Shown: piece after piece, positions 35,604 to 46,134 of the stretch
Numbering within the stretch: the first letter of the stretch is position 1
Layout: each line of letters starts with the position of its first letter
Assembly: GCA_030696345.1 (NCBI GenBank)
Contig: JAUYSK010000019.1
Coordinates: 1-64,000 of the forward strand
Reading direction: 5' to 3'
DNA: 64,000 bases
DNA from: Azonexus sp.
GTDB lineage: Bacteria > Pseudomonadota > Gammaproteobacteria > Burkholderiales > Rhodocyclaceae
Notes under the pieces: generated by a model
The model's database searches: none
The model's input: only the letters and a program-made list of their open reading frames with translations
Told to the model about the DNA's origin: nothing
Made by a program: the position numbers and the translations under genes

Positions 35604-36449
35604 ATGATGGTTTGGGGCATCATTGGTGTCGTGATGGTGGTGCTTGCGGCCGGTGCGGTGGCACTTGGCCAGTGGCGCTGGCAGCGTGTGACCACAACCT
35701 TTCGCGCGTCGATGCGGGCCGCCTGTCATCCCTTGTCTGTGTCAACCTACGACCCGAGAGAAATCGAAGCGCTTCCGCCGCCCGTCAAGCGCTACTTTGA
35801 AGCTGTGTTACAGGAAGGTCAGGCGATGATCGCCAGCGTTCGGTTCTCGCAGCGAGGGCGGTTCCGGACGGACGAGAACAAGGACATCTGGCAGCCGTTT
35901 CAGGCGACCCAGTTCGCGACCATGCATCCTCCCGGATTCGACTGGGATGCGCAGATCAGGATGGCACCAGGGGTCGATGTCTGGGTTCGGGACGCCTATG
36001 CCCTCGGTGCCGGATCCCTGCGTGCTTCGATACTCGGCGTATTTACGGTGGCGGACCAGCGCGACACGGTGGCTTCAGCACGCGGCGAGTTGATGCGCTA
36101 CCTCGCCGAAGCGGTCTGGTATCCGACTGCACTACTGCCCAGTCAGGGTGTGCGATGGGAGAGCATCGACGATTCGTCCGCGCGTGCGACTCTCTGTGAT
36201 GGGGCGACCACCGTCACGCTTGAGTTCAGATTCGGGACGGACGGCTTTGTCGCGGCGGTGTGGGCAGCCTCCCGCCCACAATCAGCGACTGAGTCGGCGC
36301 CGTGGCTATGCCGTATCAGTGGCTACGAGCAACGGGCTGGCATGCGAGTGCCGGGCCATGGCGAAGTTGAATGGGAGTTACCGAGTGGGCCAGCGCCGTA
36401 CTTTCAGGGGCACATGACAGACATTGACTATGAGTTTGCGGCTCGTTAA
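35604..36449 (+). CDS. membrane-anchored DUF6544-like protein
   Basis: 281 residues from the ATG at 35604, directly after the oxidoreductase stop; a longer frame from 35466 would overlap that gene by over 130 bases and is rejected. A single N-terminal membrane span (MVWGIIGVVMVVLAAGAVAL) precedes a soluble domain with PPVKRYFEAVL, SVRFSQRGRFR and YLAEAVWYPTALLPSQGVRW, segments I associate with DUF6544 (formerly DUF6920) proteins. Function unknown. Coupling to the oxidoreductase suggests a shared periplasmic role. Confidence 0.8.
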   Translation: MMVWGIIGVVMVVLAAGAVALGQWRWQRVTTTFRASMRAACHPLSVSTYDPREIEALPPPVKRYFEAVLQEGQAMIASVRFSQRGRFRTDENKDIWQPFQATQFATMHPPGFDWDAQIRMAPGVDVWVRDAYALGAGSLRASILGVFTVADQRDTVASARGELMRYLAEAVWYPTALLPSQGVRWESIDDSSARATLCDGATTVTLEFRFGTDGFVAAVWAASRPQSATESAPWLCRISGYEQRAGMRVPGHGEVEWELPSGPAPYFQGHMTDIDYEFAAR

Positions 36450-36482
36450 TCGTATCCCCATCGCTTCACCGCAGCTACCTGC

Positions 36483-36932
36483 TCAGTTCGCCTGAGCCGG
36501 CACGAAACTGCCATTCCAGCCCTGCGTTCCAATCTGCAACTGCCTGGGCGCGCGTCGTTGCATCGTGAACACGCCACCCTGGGCAAGGGCAAGACGGAAC
36601 ATCCAGTTGATGGCAGGGCCGAGGGCGATCTTTTCCTTCGACATCCGTAGTTCAAGATCAGTGCCAACCAGGCAGATGACACCCGGGATATCTGCCCACA
36701 TGCCCTCCCCGGTCTTGATGAATTCGAGCCGGAGTGCGCCATTGCGTTCAAATATGGAGACCTTGAGAGGCTTGCCGTCATCCATCGAGGCTTCCTCCCA
36801 ACGGTGTGGGAAATGGGGGTCGCCGACCAGCATGCGCAGCTCGCGGATCGAGGATGCGCATCCGGACTCGTCCTGTGCATGGACGCCGGGCGTCAGAAGG
36901 AGCAAAAAGCTCATGAGGCACGCGCCACGCAT
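36483..36932 (-). CDS. secreted hypothetical protein
   Basis: 149 residues with a signal peptide (CLMSFLLLLTPGVHA, cleavage before QDESG). The mature part has two cysteines (SGCASSIREL, GVICLVG) that could form a disulfide in the periplasm, and several beta strands (LKVSIFERNGALRLEFI). No family recognised. It is convergent with the DUF6544-like gene, only 33 bases from its stop, and is preceded by a 150-base gap shared with the divergent TRAP operon. Confidence 0.65.
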   Translation of the reverse strand: MRGACLMSFLLLLTPGVHAQDESGCASSIRELRMLVGDPHFPHRWEEASMDDGKPLKVSIFERNGALRLEFIKTGEGMWADIPGVICLVGTDLELRMSKEKIALGPAINWMFRLALAQGGVFTMQRRAPRQLQIGTQGWNGSFVPAQAN

Positions 36933-37116
36933 GATTGACTCCTGTTAAAAATTGCAGCCTGCTCGCCTGTTGTTACCGGCTGCTTACAGTCTGTCGAAAA
37001 AGTTGATGTGACTGACGCGCCAGCGGTTTCCCCCTGGAATCTTCATGGCATGGCCAGGCCGCTTGTAACCGGGAAGTAACATCGGATTGCTAACCTCCGC
37101 TACTTCCTTTCGGCCC

Positions 37117-38031
37117 ATGCAGATGACCTTGCAACAATTCTGGCGTGTTTCTGTTCTGGCTGTAGCGGCAATCCTCGTGACTTTCTCGTTGATGGCTTGC
37201 ACCCCGAGAACCCTGATCATTGGCGGCATTGCCGACGAACTGGCGGCACAGGGCCAGTCGGCTGAGCCTGACCTCGACCTGGCCCGCGAGGCCAGTGCCT
37301 TTTACCTGAAGCTTTCCGAATCGATCCTGCGTCAGGATCCGGGGCATCGCGCGCTGGCCGAATCGGTGGCTGGCGGCTTTACGCAATATGCCTACGCCTT
37401 TGTCGCTTGCGAAGCCGACCAGCTTGAAGCGAAGGATGCCAAAGCGGCCGAACGCCTGCGCCAGCGTGCGGCCAGGCTCTATGAACGAGCGCATCGTCAC
37501 GCCATGAATGCATTGGAGAAGGAGTCGCCCGGCTTTTCCCGCGCGTTGGCGAGCCCGCAGGCCGGCGACTGGCCGCAGTTGAGTTCCGGGCAGGTTGGTC
37601 TTGCCTATTGGGCTGCCGCCTCTTGGGGCGGCTGGATTTCGCTGGCCAAGGATAACCCCGATACCGTCGCCGATTTTCCGCTGGCGGTACGTCTGGCACA
37701 ACTGGCCTGGACGCTTGATCCTGCCTGGGGCCAGGGCTCATTGAGCGGGCTGATGGGGACCTTTGAAGCAGCTCGCCCGGGGGGCAATCAGCTAAAGGCG
37801 CTCGGCTATTTCGATCTGGCGATTACCCAGTCCGCTGGCCAGAGTGCCGGCGCCCTGCTCGGCAAGGCTGAGGGCTATGCCCAGCCAGCAGGCGACCGGG
37901 CACTGTTCGAAAGTCTGCTCAGGGAAGCGCTGGCCATCCGCGACGAGGCCGATAGTCCGCTGGCTTTGCAGAACGAGGTGATGCGCCGGCGGGCGCGCTG
38001 GCTGTTGGAAAAGTCCGACGATCTGTTCTGA
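37117..38031 (+). CDS. TatT-family lipoprotein of a TRAP transporter
   Basis: About 304 residues from the ATG at 37117 (37123 also possible). The signal peptide ends in the lipobox LMAC, so it is a lipoprotein. The rest is almost all helical with TPR-like repeats (LAREASAFYLKLSESILRQ, AKAAERLRQRAARLYERAH, LAVRLAQLAWTLDPAWGQ), matching TatT, the trimeric periplasmic helper that binds the TRAP substrate-binding protein. It is the first gene of a TatT-DctP-DctQM operon; dctP starts 29 bases after it. TatT is an uncommon TRAP component. Confidence 0.85.
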   Translation: MQMTLQQFWRVSVLAVAAILVTFSLMACTPRTLIIGGIADELAAQGQSAEPDLDLAREASAFYLKLSESILRQDPGHRALAESVAGGFTQYAYAFVACEADQLEAKDAKAAERLRQRAARLYERAHRHAMNALEKESPGFSRALASPQAGDWPQLSSGQVGLAYWAAASWGGWISLAKDNPDTVADFPLAVRLAQLAWTLDPAWGQGSLSGLMGTFEAARPGGNQLKALGYFDLAITQSAGQSAGALLGKAEGYAQPAGDRALFESLLREALAIRDEADSPLALQNEVMRRRARWLLEKSDDLF

Positions 38032-38060
38032 ACATGCCGACAAAAAACAGGGAGAAATCG

Positions 38061-39065
38061 ATGAAAACGAAGCTCATGGCGCTGTTCCTCGGCACCCTGC
38101 TGGCGATAAGTGCGCTGGCTGCCGACAAGCAACTGCGCATTGGCACGCTGGCCCCAAAAAACTCGCTCTATCACCGCCAGTTGATGGAAATGGGCGAAGC
38201 ATGGCGTACCGCCCAGGGCGGCAACGCCAGGTATCTGGTCTATCCGGACGGCAGCCAGGGGGGCGAAACCGACATGGTGCGCCGGATGCGCATCGGGCAA
38301 TTGCAGGGCGGCCTGCTTTCGGTGGTCGGCCTGCGCGAGATCGAACCCTCGATTGCCGCCTTGCAGAACATGCCGCTGATGTTCAGGAGTTGGGAAGAGG
38401 TCGATTACGTTCGCGAAAAAATGCGCCCGGGGATGGAAAGGAAATTCCTCGACAAGGGTTTTGTCGTACTGGCCTGGGGTGATGCCGGCTGGGTGCGCTT
38501 CTTCTCGAAGGAGGCTGGAGTTCGCCCGGACGACTACAAGAAGATGAAGTTTTTTGCCTGGGTGAGTGAAACCGAACAGCAGGAGATCATGAAGACCCTC
38601 GGCTACACGCCGGTGCCGCTGGAGACGGCGGATATCCTGCCATCCATTCAGACCGGCATGATCAACGCCGTTCCGTCGACCCCCTACTTTGCGCTGGCAA
38701 CGCAGATCTACAACATGGCACCGAACATGCTCGACCTCAATTGGGCACCGATTGTCGGGGCCTTGGTAGTGACCCGGAAAGCCTGGGACGAGATGACGCC
38801 CGAGGTCCAGGCAACCGTTCGTGAGGCCGGGCAGAAAGCTGGGGCACAGATTCGCCTCAAGGCACGCCAGGAGGTTGACGAGGCGGTCGAGGCCATGAAG
38901 AAACGTGGTCTGGTGGTCAACAAACCGAATGCCGAGCAAATGAAGGAGTGGAATGATCTGGCCGAGAAGCTTTATCCGAGAATTCGCGGCAAACTGGTGC
39001 CGGTCGATACCTTCGACGAGGTGGTCGGACATCTGAAAGCCTATCGCACCGGCAAGGCAAAGTAA
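38061..39065 (+). CDS. dctP: TRAP transporter substrate-binding protein DctP
   Basis: 334 residues from the ATG at 38061, with AGGGAGA nine bases upstream. Signal peptide MALFLGTLLAISALA. The mature protein shows DctP features: RIGTLAPKNSLYHRQLMEM, YLVYPDGSQGGETDMVRRM, and LPSIQTGMINAVPSTPYFALA near residue 200. It lacks a plain Arg-carboxylate pattern that would identify the ligand, so the transported acid is unknown. It would deliver its ligand to the fused DctQM permease encoded three bases downstream. Confidence 0.92.
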   Translation: MKTKLMALFLGTLLAISALAADKQLRIGTLAPKNSLYHRQLMEMGEAWRTAQGGNARYLVYPDGSQGGETDMVRRMRIGQLQGGLLSVVGLREIEPSIAALQNMPLMFRSWEEVDYVREKMRPGMERKFLDKGFVVLAWGDAGWVRFFSKEAGVRPDDYKKMKFFAWVSETEQQEIMKTLGYTPVPLETADILPSIQTGMINAVPSTPYFALATQIYNMAPNMLDLNWAPIVGALVVTRKAWDEMTPEVQATVREAGQKAGAQIRLKARQEVDEAVEAMKKRGLVVNKPNAEQMKEWNDLAEKLYPRIRGKLVPVDTFDEVVGHLKAYRTGKAK

Positions 39066-39068
39066 GCC

Positions 39069-40883
39069 ATGGGCTGGTGGCGCCGCCTGGGCAATTTCGA
39101 CGAATGGCTGGCTTCCGGTGCACTGGTGCTGATGCTGGTGATTCCCTTGCTGGAAATCGTGCTTCGCCCGCTGTTCGGCAAGGGCGTCGATAACGCACCG
39201 TTGCTGGTTCAGCATATGGGGCTGTTGGTGGCCATGTTCGGTGCACTGCTGGCTGAGCGCAGCGGGCACCTGACTTCGCTCGGCAGTGGCCTGGCAAGTT
39301 CAGGCAAGCCCCTGCTGGTGGCGGGTGCCCGTCATTTCTCCGGGGCTAGCACAGCCGTGCTCTGCGGCATGCTGGCGCAGGCCAGCTGGACCTTTGTTGC
39401 CAGCGAGATGGATGCACCGCGTGATCTGGCCTACGGTATCCCTGGCTGGGTGATCGAAGCGGCGATGCCGGCCGGATTTGCGCTGCTCGGCATCAAGATC
39501 GCTTCGCGGCTAAGCCTTGCCCCGGCTGGACGGATTGTTCTGGCCGTACTTTTGCCAGCCTGTGGTTTTCTCTTTGCCCGCCATTTTGATGGCAGTACCC
39601 TGCCCTTCTGGCCATTTGGCATTTGGCTGGTAGCCATCCTGTTTTGTGGCGCGCCCATTTTTGCCGTCCTCGGCGGTTTGGCGCTGGCCCTGTTCTGGCA
39701 GGAAGGGCAGCCCCTGGCGTCGGTGCCACTCAGTCATTACCAGATCACGGTCAATCCTTCGCTACCGGCGCTGCCGTTATTCACGCTGGCCGGCCTGGTC
39801 TTTGCCCGGACCGGCGCGGCGGCCCGGCTCGGCACTCTGTTCACGGCGCTGTTCGGTAGCGGAGTAACCGGCACGGCGATTGCTGCCGCAGTCCTCTGCT
39901 CGTTTTTCACTGCCTTCACCGGTGGCAGCGGCGTGACGATTCTTGCCCTTGGCGGCCTGCTGTTGCCACTGCTGACCAAGGCGGGTTTTCCCGAGCGGCG
40001 CGGCATCAGTCTGGTCACCAGTGCCAGTGCGCTTGGCGTGCTGCTGGCCCCCTCAGTGCCACTGATCATGTACGCCATCATTGCCCGGGTGCCGATCAAC
40101 ACCATGTTCCTGGCTGGAGTGCTGCCGGCTCTGGTCATGGTGACTTTTCTGTTGCTGTTCGGTGGTTATTTGCGGCGCGACGGGCATGCGGGAGTGAGCA
40201 CCAGGCATCACGCGGATTTCACTGCGATTCGGGCGGCCCTGTTTGCCAGCAAGTGGGAGTTGCTGGCGCCGGTGGTGGCCATCGGTTCCCTGGTCAGCGG
40301 CCTGGCAACACCGACCGAAAGCGCTGCGCTGACTGCAGCCTATGCCGTGCTGACCCAGTCCCTGGCGCATCGCGAGCTGGACTGGCCGCGTCTTCGTCTG
40401 GCCTTGCGTAGCTGCACCGAGGTCATCGGCGGCATCATGGTCATTCTTGGCATGGCCCTGGGCCTGACCAATTTCCTGATCGATGCCGGAATTCCCGACG
40501 CCGCCATCGAATGGGTGCATTCAGTCTTGCCCAACAAGCTGGCTTTCCTGATCGCCCTCAATATCTTCCTGTTGCTGGCCGGCGCGCTGATGGAAATCTA
40601 CGCCGCCATCATCGTCCTGGTACCACTGCTGCTGCCCGTGGCAATCAGCTACGGTATCAGCCCGGTGCATTTCGGCGTGATTTTCCTGGCCAATATCGAG
40701 ATGGGATTCCTCTGTCCGCCGGCCGGGATGAACATCTATTTTGCTTCGGCGATGTTCGAGAAATCGATCCGCTATGTGGCCGGCTCGGTCCTGCCGGCAG
40801 TGCTGGCGATGTTCCTTGGCGCGCTGACTATCTCGGCGCTACCCTTCCTCGCCACCTGGCTGCCCGGCCTTTTCGGGCTTTAG
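39069..40883 (+). CDS. fused DctQM TRAP transporter permease
   Basis: 604-residue inner-membrane protein in which the small (DctQ) and large (DctM) subunits are joined. Residues 1-175 have four spans (ASGALVLMLVIPLLEIVLRPLF at the start, as in DctQ). From about 185 the DctM part follows with family motifs SLPALPLFTLAGLVFARTG, FTGGSGVTILALGGLLLP, APSVPLIMYAIIARV, PTESAALTAAYAV and MGFLCPPAGMNIYFA. Sodium-driven uptake of an organic acid is expected. The start lies three bases after dctP. Confidence 0.93.
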   Translation: MGWWRRLGNFDEWLASGALVLMLVIPLLEIVLRPLFGKGVDNAPLLVQHMGLLVAMFGALLAERSGHLTSLGSGLASSGKPLLVAGARHFSGASTAVLCGMLAQASWTFVASEMDAPRDLAYGIPGWVIEAAMPAGFALLGIKIASRLSLAPAGRIVLAVLLPACGFLFARHFDGSTLPFWPFGIWLVAILFCGAPIFAVLGGLALALFWQEGQPLASVPLSHYQITVNPSLPALPLFTLAGLVFARTGAAARLGTLFTALFGSGVTGTAIAAAVLCSFFTAFTGGSGVTILALGGLLLPLLTKAGFPERRGISLVTSASALGVLLAPSVPLIMYAIIARVPINTMFLAGVLPALVMVTFLLLFGGYLRRDGHAGVSTRHHADFTAIRAALFASKWELLAPVVAIGSLVSGLATPTESAALTAAYAVLTQSLAHRELDWPRLRLALRSCTEVIGGIMVILGMALGLTNFLIDAGIPDAAIEWVHSVLPNKLAFLIALNIFLLLAGALMEIYAAIIVLVPLLLPVAISYGISPVHFGVIFLANIEMGFLCPPAGMNIYFASAMFEKSIRYVAGSVLPAVLAMFLGALTISALPFLATWLPGLFGL

Positions 40884-40892
40884 CGCCAGGCC

Positions 40893-41552
40893 TCAGCGCG
40901 TTTCGACCGGTGCCGTTTGCGGCGGGGGCGTACGGGCACCCATCAGGGCATTGTCGAGACGCCTGATATCCGTTTCCGGGATGATTTCCATCACATTGAC
41001 CACCTTGCGTACGCCATCGGTGGTGCGGGCGATGGCAACGGCCACTTTGGCTTCGCGCTCGTTAACCAGCCCCATGACGAACAGGGTGCCATTTTCGGTC
41101 AGCGGCTTGATGTGGTTGGCCGAGAGCTGGTTCGACTCGATCAGTCGGGTCCTGAACTTGGAGGAGATGTAGGCATCGTTGCTACGCGAGGAAAAAGTGG
41201 CCAGTGGTGCGATGACCAGCTCGTTATGCACCTTGCGAATGCCGTCGATCTTCTCGGCCATCGCGCCGATGGCGTCGCGCGCTGCCTCGTCCGGCACCTC
41301 GCCGGTCACCAGCATGATCCGGTTGAAGGCAGTGAAATTGACGTGAGTACTATCCCGGTATTGTTGGGGTAGCCGGTTGCTGCCTTTCCACTCGGCGGTC
41401 TCATCGTCGGCCTGCGTTCCGGTTGAGCGTCGGTCATGGGCACTGATGGCGGTAACGGCTGCGCCGGTCACGATCAGCGCCGGTACACAGCCTTGCAGTA
41501 GCGGAAAGAGGCTGATGGCAGCAGCAGCAAGAAGCATTCTGGTATTGGGCAT
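40893..41552 (-). CDS. BON-domain outer-membrane lipoprotein
   Basis: 219 residues. Signal peptide with lipobox LLQGC (Cys22). Two BON domains follow: about residues 70-130 (VNFTAFNRIMLVTGEVPDEAARDAIGAMAEKIDGIRKVHNELV) and 135-195 (IKPLTENGTLFVMGLVNEREAKVAVAIARTTDGVRKVVNVMEI). This is the layout of DolP (YraP), which helps keep the outer membrane intact. A proline-rich tail closes the protein. It is convergent with the TRAP permease, nine bases away. Confidence 0.88.
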   Translation of the reverse strand: MPNTRMLLAAAAISLFPLLQGCVPALIVTGAAVTAISAHDRRSTGTQADDETAEWKGSNRLPQQYRDSTHVNFTAFNRIMLVTGEVPDEAARDAIGAMAEKIDGIRKVHNELVIAPLATFSSRSNDAYISSKFRTRLIESNQLSANHIKPLTENGTLFVMGLVNEREAKVAVAIARTTDGVRKVVNVMEIIPETDIRRLDNALMGARTPPPQTAPVETR

Positions 41553-41902
41553 AAATCCTCTTCAGGAAAATCTGGCACCGGAGGGGTGCAATTTCGGTCG
41601 AAGAGATTCCGCATGGATTCTTCAGCCTTTTCAGATTTTCTGTCGGCAGGATTACAGCCTGAAGACATGCCCGGGAATTTCGCGGCAAGACATATCCGCT
41701 GCTGGTTGGCGGACCTTCACCTTTGGTTTGGCTTGCCGGCAATGGCATGCCCATAGATAACGGTGAAGCACCCATCAATTTCGAGATGGAGGTCGGCCAG
41801 AATCGTCCCCCTCGGGCATCGTCAATCCGTGCAATCCAGGAACGCCTGGTTTAGCCAGGATATTCACCGACATCGCTCTCCCGTCCAGGGAAGCTTTATC
41901 TG
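41553..41902. other. 350-base gap, no gene recognised
   Basis: Between the BON lipoprotein start and the histidine kinase stop. Short frames on both strands show no family resemblance. A plus-strand stretch near 41755-41850 reads INFEMEVGQNRPPRASSIRA, faintly like the end of a cold-shock domain, but nothing upstream supports this. The left part should hold the lipoprotein promoter. Confidence 0.3.
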
Positions 41903-44641
41903 TCAATCACTCAAGTCGTCAATACCGGTGCAAGCAGCATTGAGTTCTGCTTCAAGCAAGGAAATTCCATTCATCAGATTCTCAGCAGGAACGCCCTCCC
42001 TGAAAGCCTGATTGATTTGGCTTGCTTGATCAAAAATACGAATCAAGCCAAGTGCACCGGAGGCACCTTTCAGGGAATGCACAATTTGCTCAGCAGCTTT
42101 CCGGTCATTTTTTTGCAGTGCCGTTCGCAGGTCGAGCATATCGCCCGCATGATTACTTGAGTACATGCGCAGCAGCTTGAGGAAACGTTCTGAGTTGCCT
42201 CGGGTAGCAGCCAGCCCCTTGACAGTATCAAGGCCATCGATTGCTCGTAGCGCGCGGTCGATGTCTGGCTTGCCGGATGGCATCTGCGCAGGAGCCTTGA
42301 GCACTGCCCCTCGGCGCGCTGGCAGCCATTTCAACAGCACGGCGTACAGCGCATCCGGATCGACCGGCTTGGCCACAAAATCATTCATTCCTGCGTCCAT
42401 GCAAGCTTTGCGGTCATCACTGAAGGCGTTTGCCGTCATTGCGATGACTGGCAAGGCCGAATACCCTGGCTTTGCACGAATCTGACGGGTCGCTTCCAGA
42501 CCATCCATCACCGGCATTTGCATGTCCATCAGGATCAGGTCGAATTCTCTGCTCGTCAGCATGTTCAATCCATCGGCGCCATTCGCTGCGACCGAGACCT
42601 GTAGTCCGACATCCTCAAGCAGGGTCAGTGCGACCTCCTGGTTGATCGGGTTGTCTTCGCAGAGAAGCAGTTGGCAGCCCGCATAGTCCCGACGCAAGGT
42701 TCGCTCAATAATTTCGCCAGAAAGTACGGAAGCCGATTCCATCGATGCCGATATTGCACACAGGCCAAGATTGGCGGTGAACCAGAACGTGCTCCCGAGA
42801 CCGGGAGAAGTAATTACCCCCGTCTTGCCATTCATCAGCTCCGCGAGTCGCCGTGTTATCGCCAAGCCAAGGCCGGTTCCACCAAATTCCCGGGTCGTCG
42901 AATTGTCGGCTTGCTCGAAAGCATTGAACAGTCGGCCAATTACTTCTGTGGCGATGCCAGGCCCGGTGTCGGTGACTTCAAAGCGTATTTGAGCGCGACC
43001 ATCTGCCTCACTGATCAACTTGCAAGACAGGTTGATCGAGCCACGCTCGGTGAATTTCACTGCATTGCTCAGGTAGTTGAGAAGGGCCTGGCTGATTCGG
43101 GTGGGATCGCCATTCAACCTGCCGGGCACATCGACGGGCGGCACAACCACAAGGACGAGCCCCTTTTCTTCCGCCCTGTCATGCACCAACATGGCGGCAC
43201 GCTCCATCAGGGCCTGGACGTCAAAATCCAGCGATTCCAGTTGCAGTTTGCCGGCCTCAATTTTCGAGATGTCCAGCACATCGTTGATGACCGCCAACAA
43301 GTGATCGGCCGAGTCGCGAATCTTGTGCAACTTGTCGAGCTGTTCCGGATCGTGAACCGTACGCTGCAGCAGATGCGTAAAGCCGATGATGGCGTTCATT
43401 GGTGTGCGGATTTCATGGCTCATGTTGGCCAAAAATGCACTCTTTGAACGGCTGGCTTCTTCGGCCATCAACTTGGCATCGGCCAGGTCGGTGGTTCGAG
43501 CAAGAACAAGCTCTTCGAGATGATCCCGGTGCCGGATCAGTTCATTCTGAATGTTGCGATGCTCGGTAATGTCATGGGCGAGTCCAAGCACACCGATCAG
43601 TTTTCCATCCGAACTTCGCATGGGCGTCTTGAATGTCTCGAAGAGACCGCGATAGCCATCGCCTTTGAAAGTCAGCCATTCCTCGTTAACCATGGACTGT
43701 GTCGCTTTTGCCGCGGCCAGATCATGATCGCGGAAGGCATCAGCCTCTTCCTTGCCCACGAAGTCGTAGTCGGTTTTTCCGATGATTTCGGATTCAGGCG
43801 CTCCAAGAAGATGCGCAAACCTGGGATTACAGGCAAGGAACACGCCGTTTGGATCCTTCAGCCAGACCAGGGCTGGAATCGACGCCACCAGCGTCCTCAG
43901 CTGGTTTTGCTCAAACTCAAGAGAATCAAGCGCACGGGTCAGATTGCTTTGCGTATTCAGGAGCTGTTGTTCGATACCTCCTGCCAGATAAAAGATGACG
44001 GCAGCAAAGAGCACCAACAAGACAAAGGAAACGATGGGAACCAGAATCAGTAGAAGTTTTGTCCGCTCCAGTTGACCGTCACTTTCATCACGAATCCGCG
44101 AATGAATGGCTCTCAGGTCATCGGCCAGGAAATCCTGTCGCTGTTGGAGAAAGTCGATGGCGTTCGCCAATGTACGTACCGCAACGTAGTATTCACTTGT
44201 CTCATTGGCGTTCAGGCCCTCGCCAAAGCGCCTGAGGAGCGATTTTTCCATCAGGTTGCTTTCGCTGAACAACGGGCTGTCCAACTGCAACTGGATACTA
44301 TCGATCTCTGATCGTATGGGGCGCCAGTTGTCACGGAGCGCAACAGCCTCGGTGGGTATGTCCTCTACAAGGTTCGCCAGTTTCAGCTCGAAATCAGAGA
44401 CTGATGCGGCCCATTGTTTCCTTTGCTTGATCAACTCGGTTGTGGAGAGCAGGCGTTCGGTGTGGTACTTCAACGCCAATACGGACTTGTAAGAGTCGTC
44501 GACCGTTCGCTGATGGGCAGCAATCGCGCTGTAATCAAATATCAGGTAGGCGACCGAGACGCCGCTGATCAGGGCGCCCAGAATAAGCAAACCGAATCCA
44601 TAGGCAGACAGGGTTCGGATGCTCAAATTTTTGAGTCGCAC
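41903..44641 (-). CDS. hybrid sensor histidine kinase with PAS, receiver and HPt domains
   Basis: 912 residues. Spans at about 13-35 and 197-221 enclose a ~160-residue helical periplasmic sensor. A PAS domain covers 245-360. HisKA carries His409 in [17 protein letters not shown]. The HATPase has [21 protein letters not shown] and [11 protein letters not shown] receiver (655-772) carries Asp706 in [13 protein letters not shown], and an HPt domain near 820-912 carries His855 in [12 protein letters not shown]. The complete His-Asp-His relay needs a separate response regulator, which is not next to it. Its start lies 11 bases after a solute-binding lipoprotein gene, suggesting that protein as its sensor partner. 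Confidence 0.93.
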   Translation of the reverse strand: MRLKNLSIRTLSAYGFGLLILGALISGVSVAYLIFDYSAIAAHQRTVDDSYKSVLALKYHTERLLSTTELIKQRKQWAASVSDFELKLANLVEDIPTEAVALRDNWRPIRSEIDSIQLQLDSPLFSESNLMEKSLLRRFGEGLNANETSEYYVAVRTLANAIDFLQQRQDFLADDLRAIHSRIRDESDGQLERTKLLLILVPIVSFVLLVLFAAVIFYLAGGIEQQLLNTQSNLTRALDSLEFEQNQLRTLVASIPALVWLKDPNGVFLACNPRFAHLLGAPESEIIGKTDYDFVGKEEADAFRDHDLAAAKATQSMVNEEWLTFKGDGYRGLFETFKTPMRSSDGKLIGVLGLAHDITEHRNIQNELIRHRDHLEELVLARTTDLADAKLMAEEASRSKSAFLANMSHEIRTPMNAIIGFTHLLQRTVHDPEQLDKLHKIRDSADHLLAVINDVLDISKIEAGKLQLESLDFDVQALMERAAMLVHDRAEEKGLVLVVVPPVDVPGRLNGDPTRISQALLNYLSNAVKFTERGSINLSCKLISEADGRAQIRFEVTDTGPGIATEVIGRLFNAFEQADNSTTREFGGTGLGLAITRRLAELMNGKTGVITSPGLGSTFWFTANLGLCAISASMESASVLSGEIIERTLRRDYAGCQLLLCEDNPINQEVALTLLEDVGLQVSVAANGADGLNMLTSREFDLILMDMQMPVMDGLEATRQIRAKPGYSALPVIAMTANAFSDDRKACMDAGMNDFVAKPVDPDALYAVLLKWLPARRGAVLKAPAQMPSGKPDIDRALRAIDGLDTVKGLAATRGNSERFLKLLRMYSSNHAGDMLDLRTALQKNDRKAAEQIVHSLKGASGALGLIRIFDQASQINQAFREGVPAENLMNGISLLEAELNAACTGIDDLSD

Positions 44642-44652
44642 AGCAAGTCTTC

Positions 44653-46134
44653 TCAGTGGCTGACGTTGAGGGAGGCTTTGTAATACTTGATCTGCTGGTC
44701 ACGCCCAAGGCGATCAGTGATTTTTTCCCATTCTGCCGCCGCCTGATCGAGGGCCTGCTTCGCAGTCAATTCACGGCTTACCGCCTTGTAGGCGTACTCA
44801 TCAACAACTTTGTAGTATTCGCTGGCACCGGGGATCGTGATGTCATACACCACATTCACATTCGACAACGACTTGGTTATTTCCGAGAGATACGCGGTGG
44901 CGGATTCGGTCGAGAACCCTGACTGATTCCATGCTTCAGGGTTTTCAAAATGTGAGCGGCGCGACGGGTTGACCGCAGTTCCACTCATCGCTGTCATTTT
45001 CTTCGTCTGCGCTTTGGAAGTCATGTGGGCGGCAAATTCAAACGCCAAATCCTTGTGCTTGGAATTTTTGCTGATGAAAAACGTCCAGTTGCCGCTGATG
45101 GAAGAAACCTGATTGGGGCGTTTTTCCCATTGCCCGGCAAGGCTGTTGAAGACCTCGTTGCTACCGGGCAACTGAGCATATCCAATCTTTTCCTTGATGA
45201 CCGAGGCAGGCGAGTTAACGGCATGGACGCCCATGTCGGCCCAATCAATTGCCATGACCGTTTGCCCTGACACGAAGCTGTTGCGTACGTCATGGCCGGC
45301 AAAGTTGGCCATTCCGGGAGGACCGAACTTGATGGTATCGATCCAGAATTCCAGCGCGCGCACGAAGCCTGGATTATTGATCCTTGGCTTCAATGTTTCC
45401 GGATCAAAGTAATACGCCGGGTCATCCGGATTTTTGGCAAAGGCAGCGGCCTGGGCAAAAAACTGAAGCATGGAAATGTCGCCCTTGACCCGGTTTCCTG
45501 CAATGCCGAAATCAGGCTTGCCGTCGCCACTCCAGTCCCAGCCGGTAAAAAATTCGGCAACATCACGATAGGCTTTCCAGGTCGCGGGTGGCGTCAGATC
45601 GTAATGATATTTTTTCTTGAATCGCGCCTGATACTCCGGGTTGGCAAAAACATCCTTGCGGTAATAGAGATTGATGCAATCTCCATCGTAGGGCAGACCA
45701 TAGGCAACGTTATTCCAGGAAAGCACGGTATTGCGATAAATCGGCAATACGTCGTCCCATTCAATTTTCTGCTTGATCGACTCGGGAACAGGTTCGATAT
45801 ACGCGCCACCGAGCAAGGTGCCACTCCACATCGAAATCGCGACGTAGATATCAAAATTGGCCTCGGGCGACTTCAGTGACTGGTCGATCTTCTCGATCGT
45901 TTCGTTCCATCCTGGCGTCAATACGCGGACTTTTGCCCCGGTTCGCGCTTCAAAGCTCTCGACTTCATCAAGAATTGGCCCGCGAATCAGTCGCGCATCA
46001 AGCTTTGGAACAATCACAGAAATGGATTGGCCTTCAAATGGCCGGGCAGTCTTTTTTTCCAGACTTTCGCTTGGCTTTTCATTGCAACCGGCGAGCAGTG
46101 CGATCAAAAGTAACGAATAACGGAAGCGGTTCAT
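44653..46134 (-). CDS. family 1 extracellular solute-binding lipoprotein, likely sensory
   Basis: 493 residues. The lipobox LLAGC gives a lipoprotein. The fold is that of sugar ABC transporter binding proteins: [54 protein letters not shown] and [20 protein letters not shown]. There is no permease or ATPase gene nearby; instead a hybrid histidine kinase follows after 11 bases on the same strand. I infer that the protein presents a bound ligand, perhaps an oligosaccharide, to the kinase. The 284 bases upstream hold no gene and should contain the promoter. Confidence 0.85.
   Translation of the reverse strand: MNRFRYSLLLIALLAGCNEKPSESLEKKTARPFEGQSISVIVPKLDARLIRGPILDEVESFEARTGAKVRVLTPGWNETIEKIDQSLKSPEANFDIYVAISMWSGTLLGGAYIEPVPESIKQKIEWDDVLPIYRNTVLSWNNVAYGLPYDGDCINLYYRKDVFANPEYQARFKKKYHYDLTPPATWKAYRDVAEFFTGWDWSGDGKPDFGIAGNRVKGDISMLQFFAQAAAFAKNPDDPAYYFDPETLKPRINNPGFVRALEFWIDTIKFGPPGMANFAGHDVRNSFVSGQTVMAIDWADMGVHAVNSPASVIKEKIGYAQLPGSNEVFNSLAGQWEKRPNQVSSISGNWTFFISKNSKHKDLAFEFAAHMTSKAQTKKMTAMSGTAVNPSRRSHFENPEAWNQSGFSTESATAYLSEITKSLSNVNVVYDITIPGASEYYKVVDEYAYKAVSRELTAKQALDQAAAEWEKITDRLGRDQQIKYYKASLNVSH

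Noticed and set aside
37875..39269. 464-codon minus-strand frame opposite dctP
   Set aside because: His/Gln-rich translation typical of antisense reading; DctP and TatT on the plus strand are certain.
41755..41853. Cold-shock-domain remnant on the plus strand
   Set aside because: Only about 20 residues look similar and no RNP motif lies upstream.
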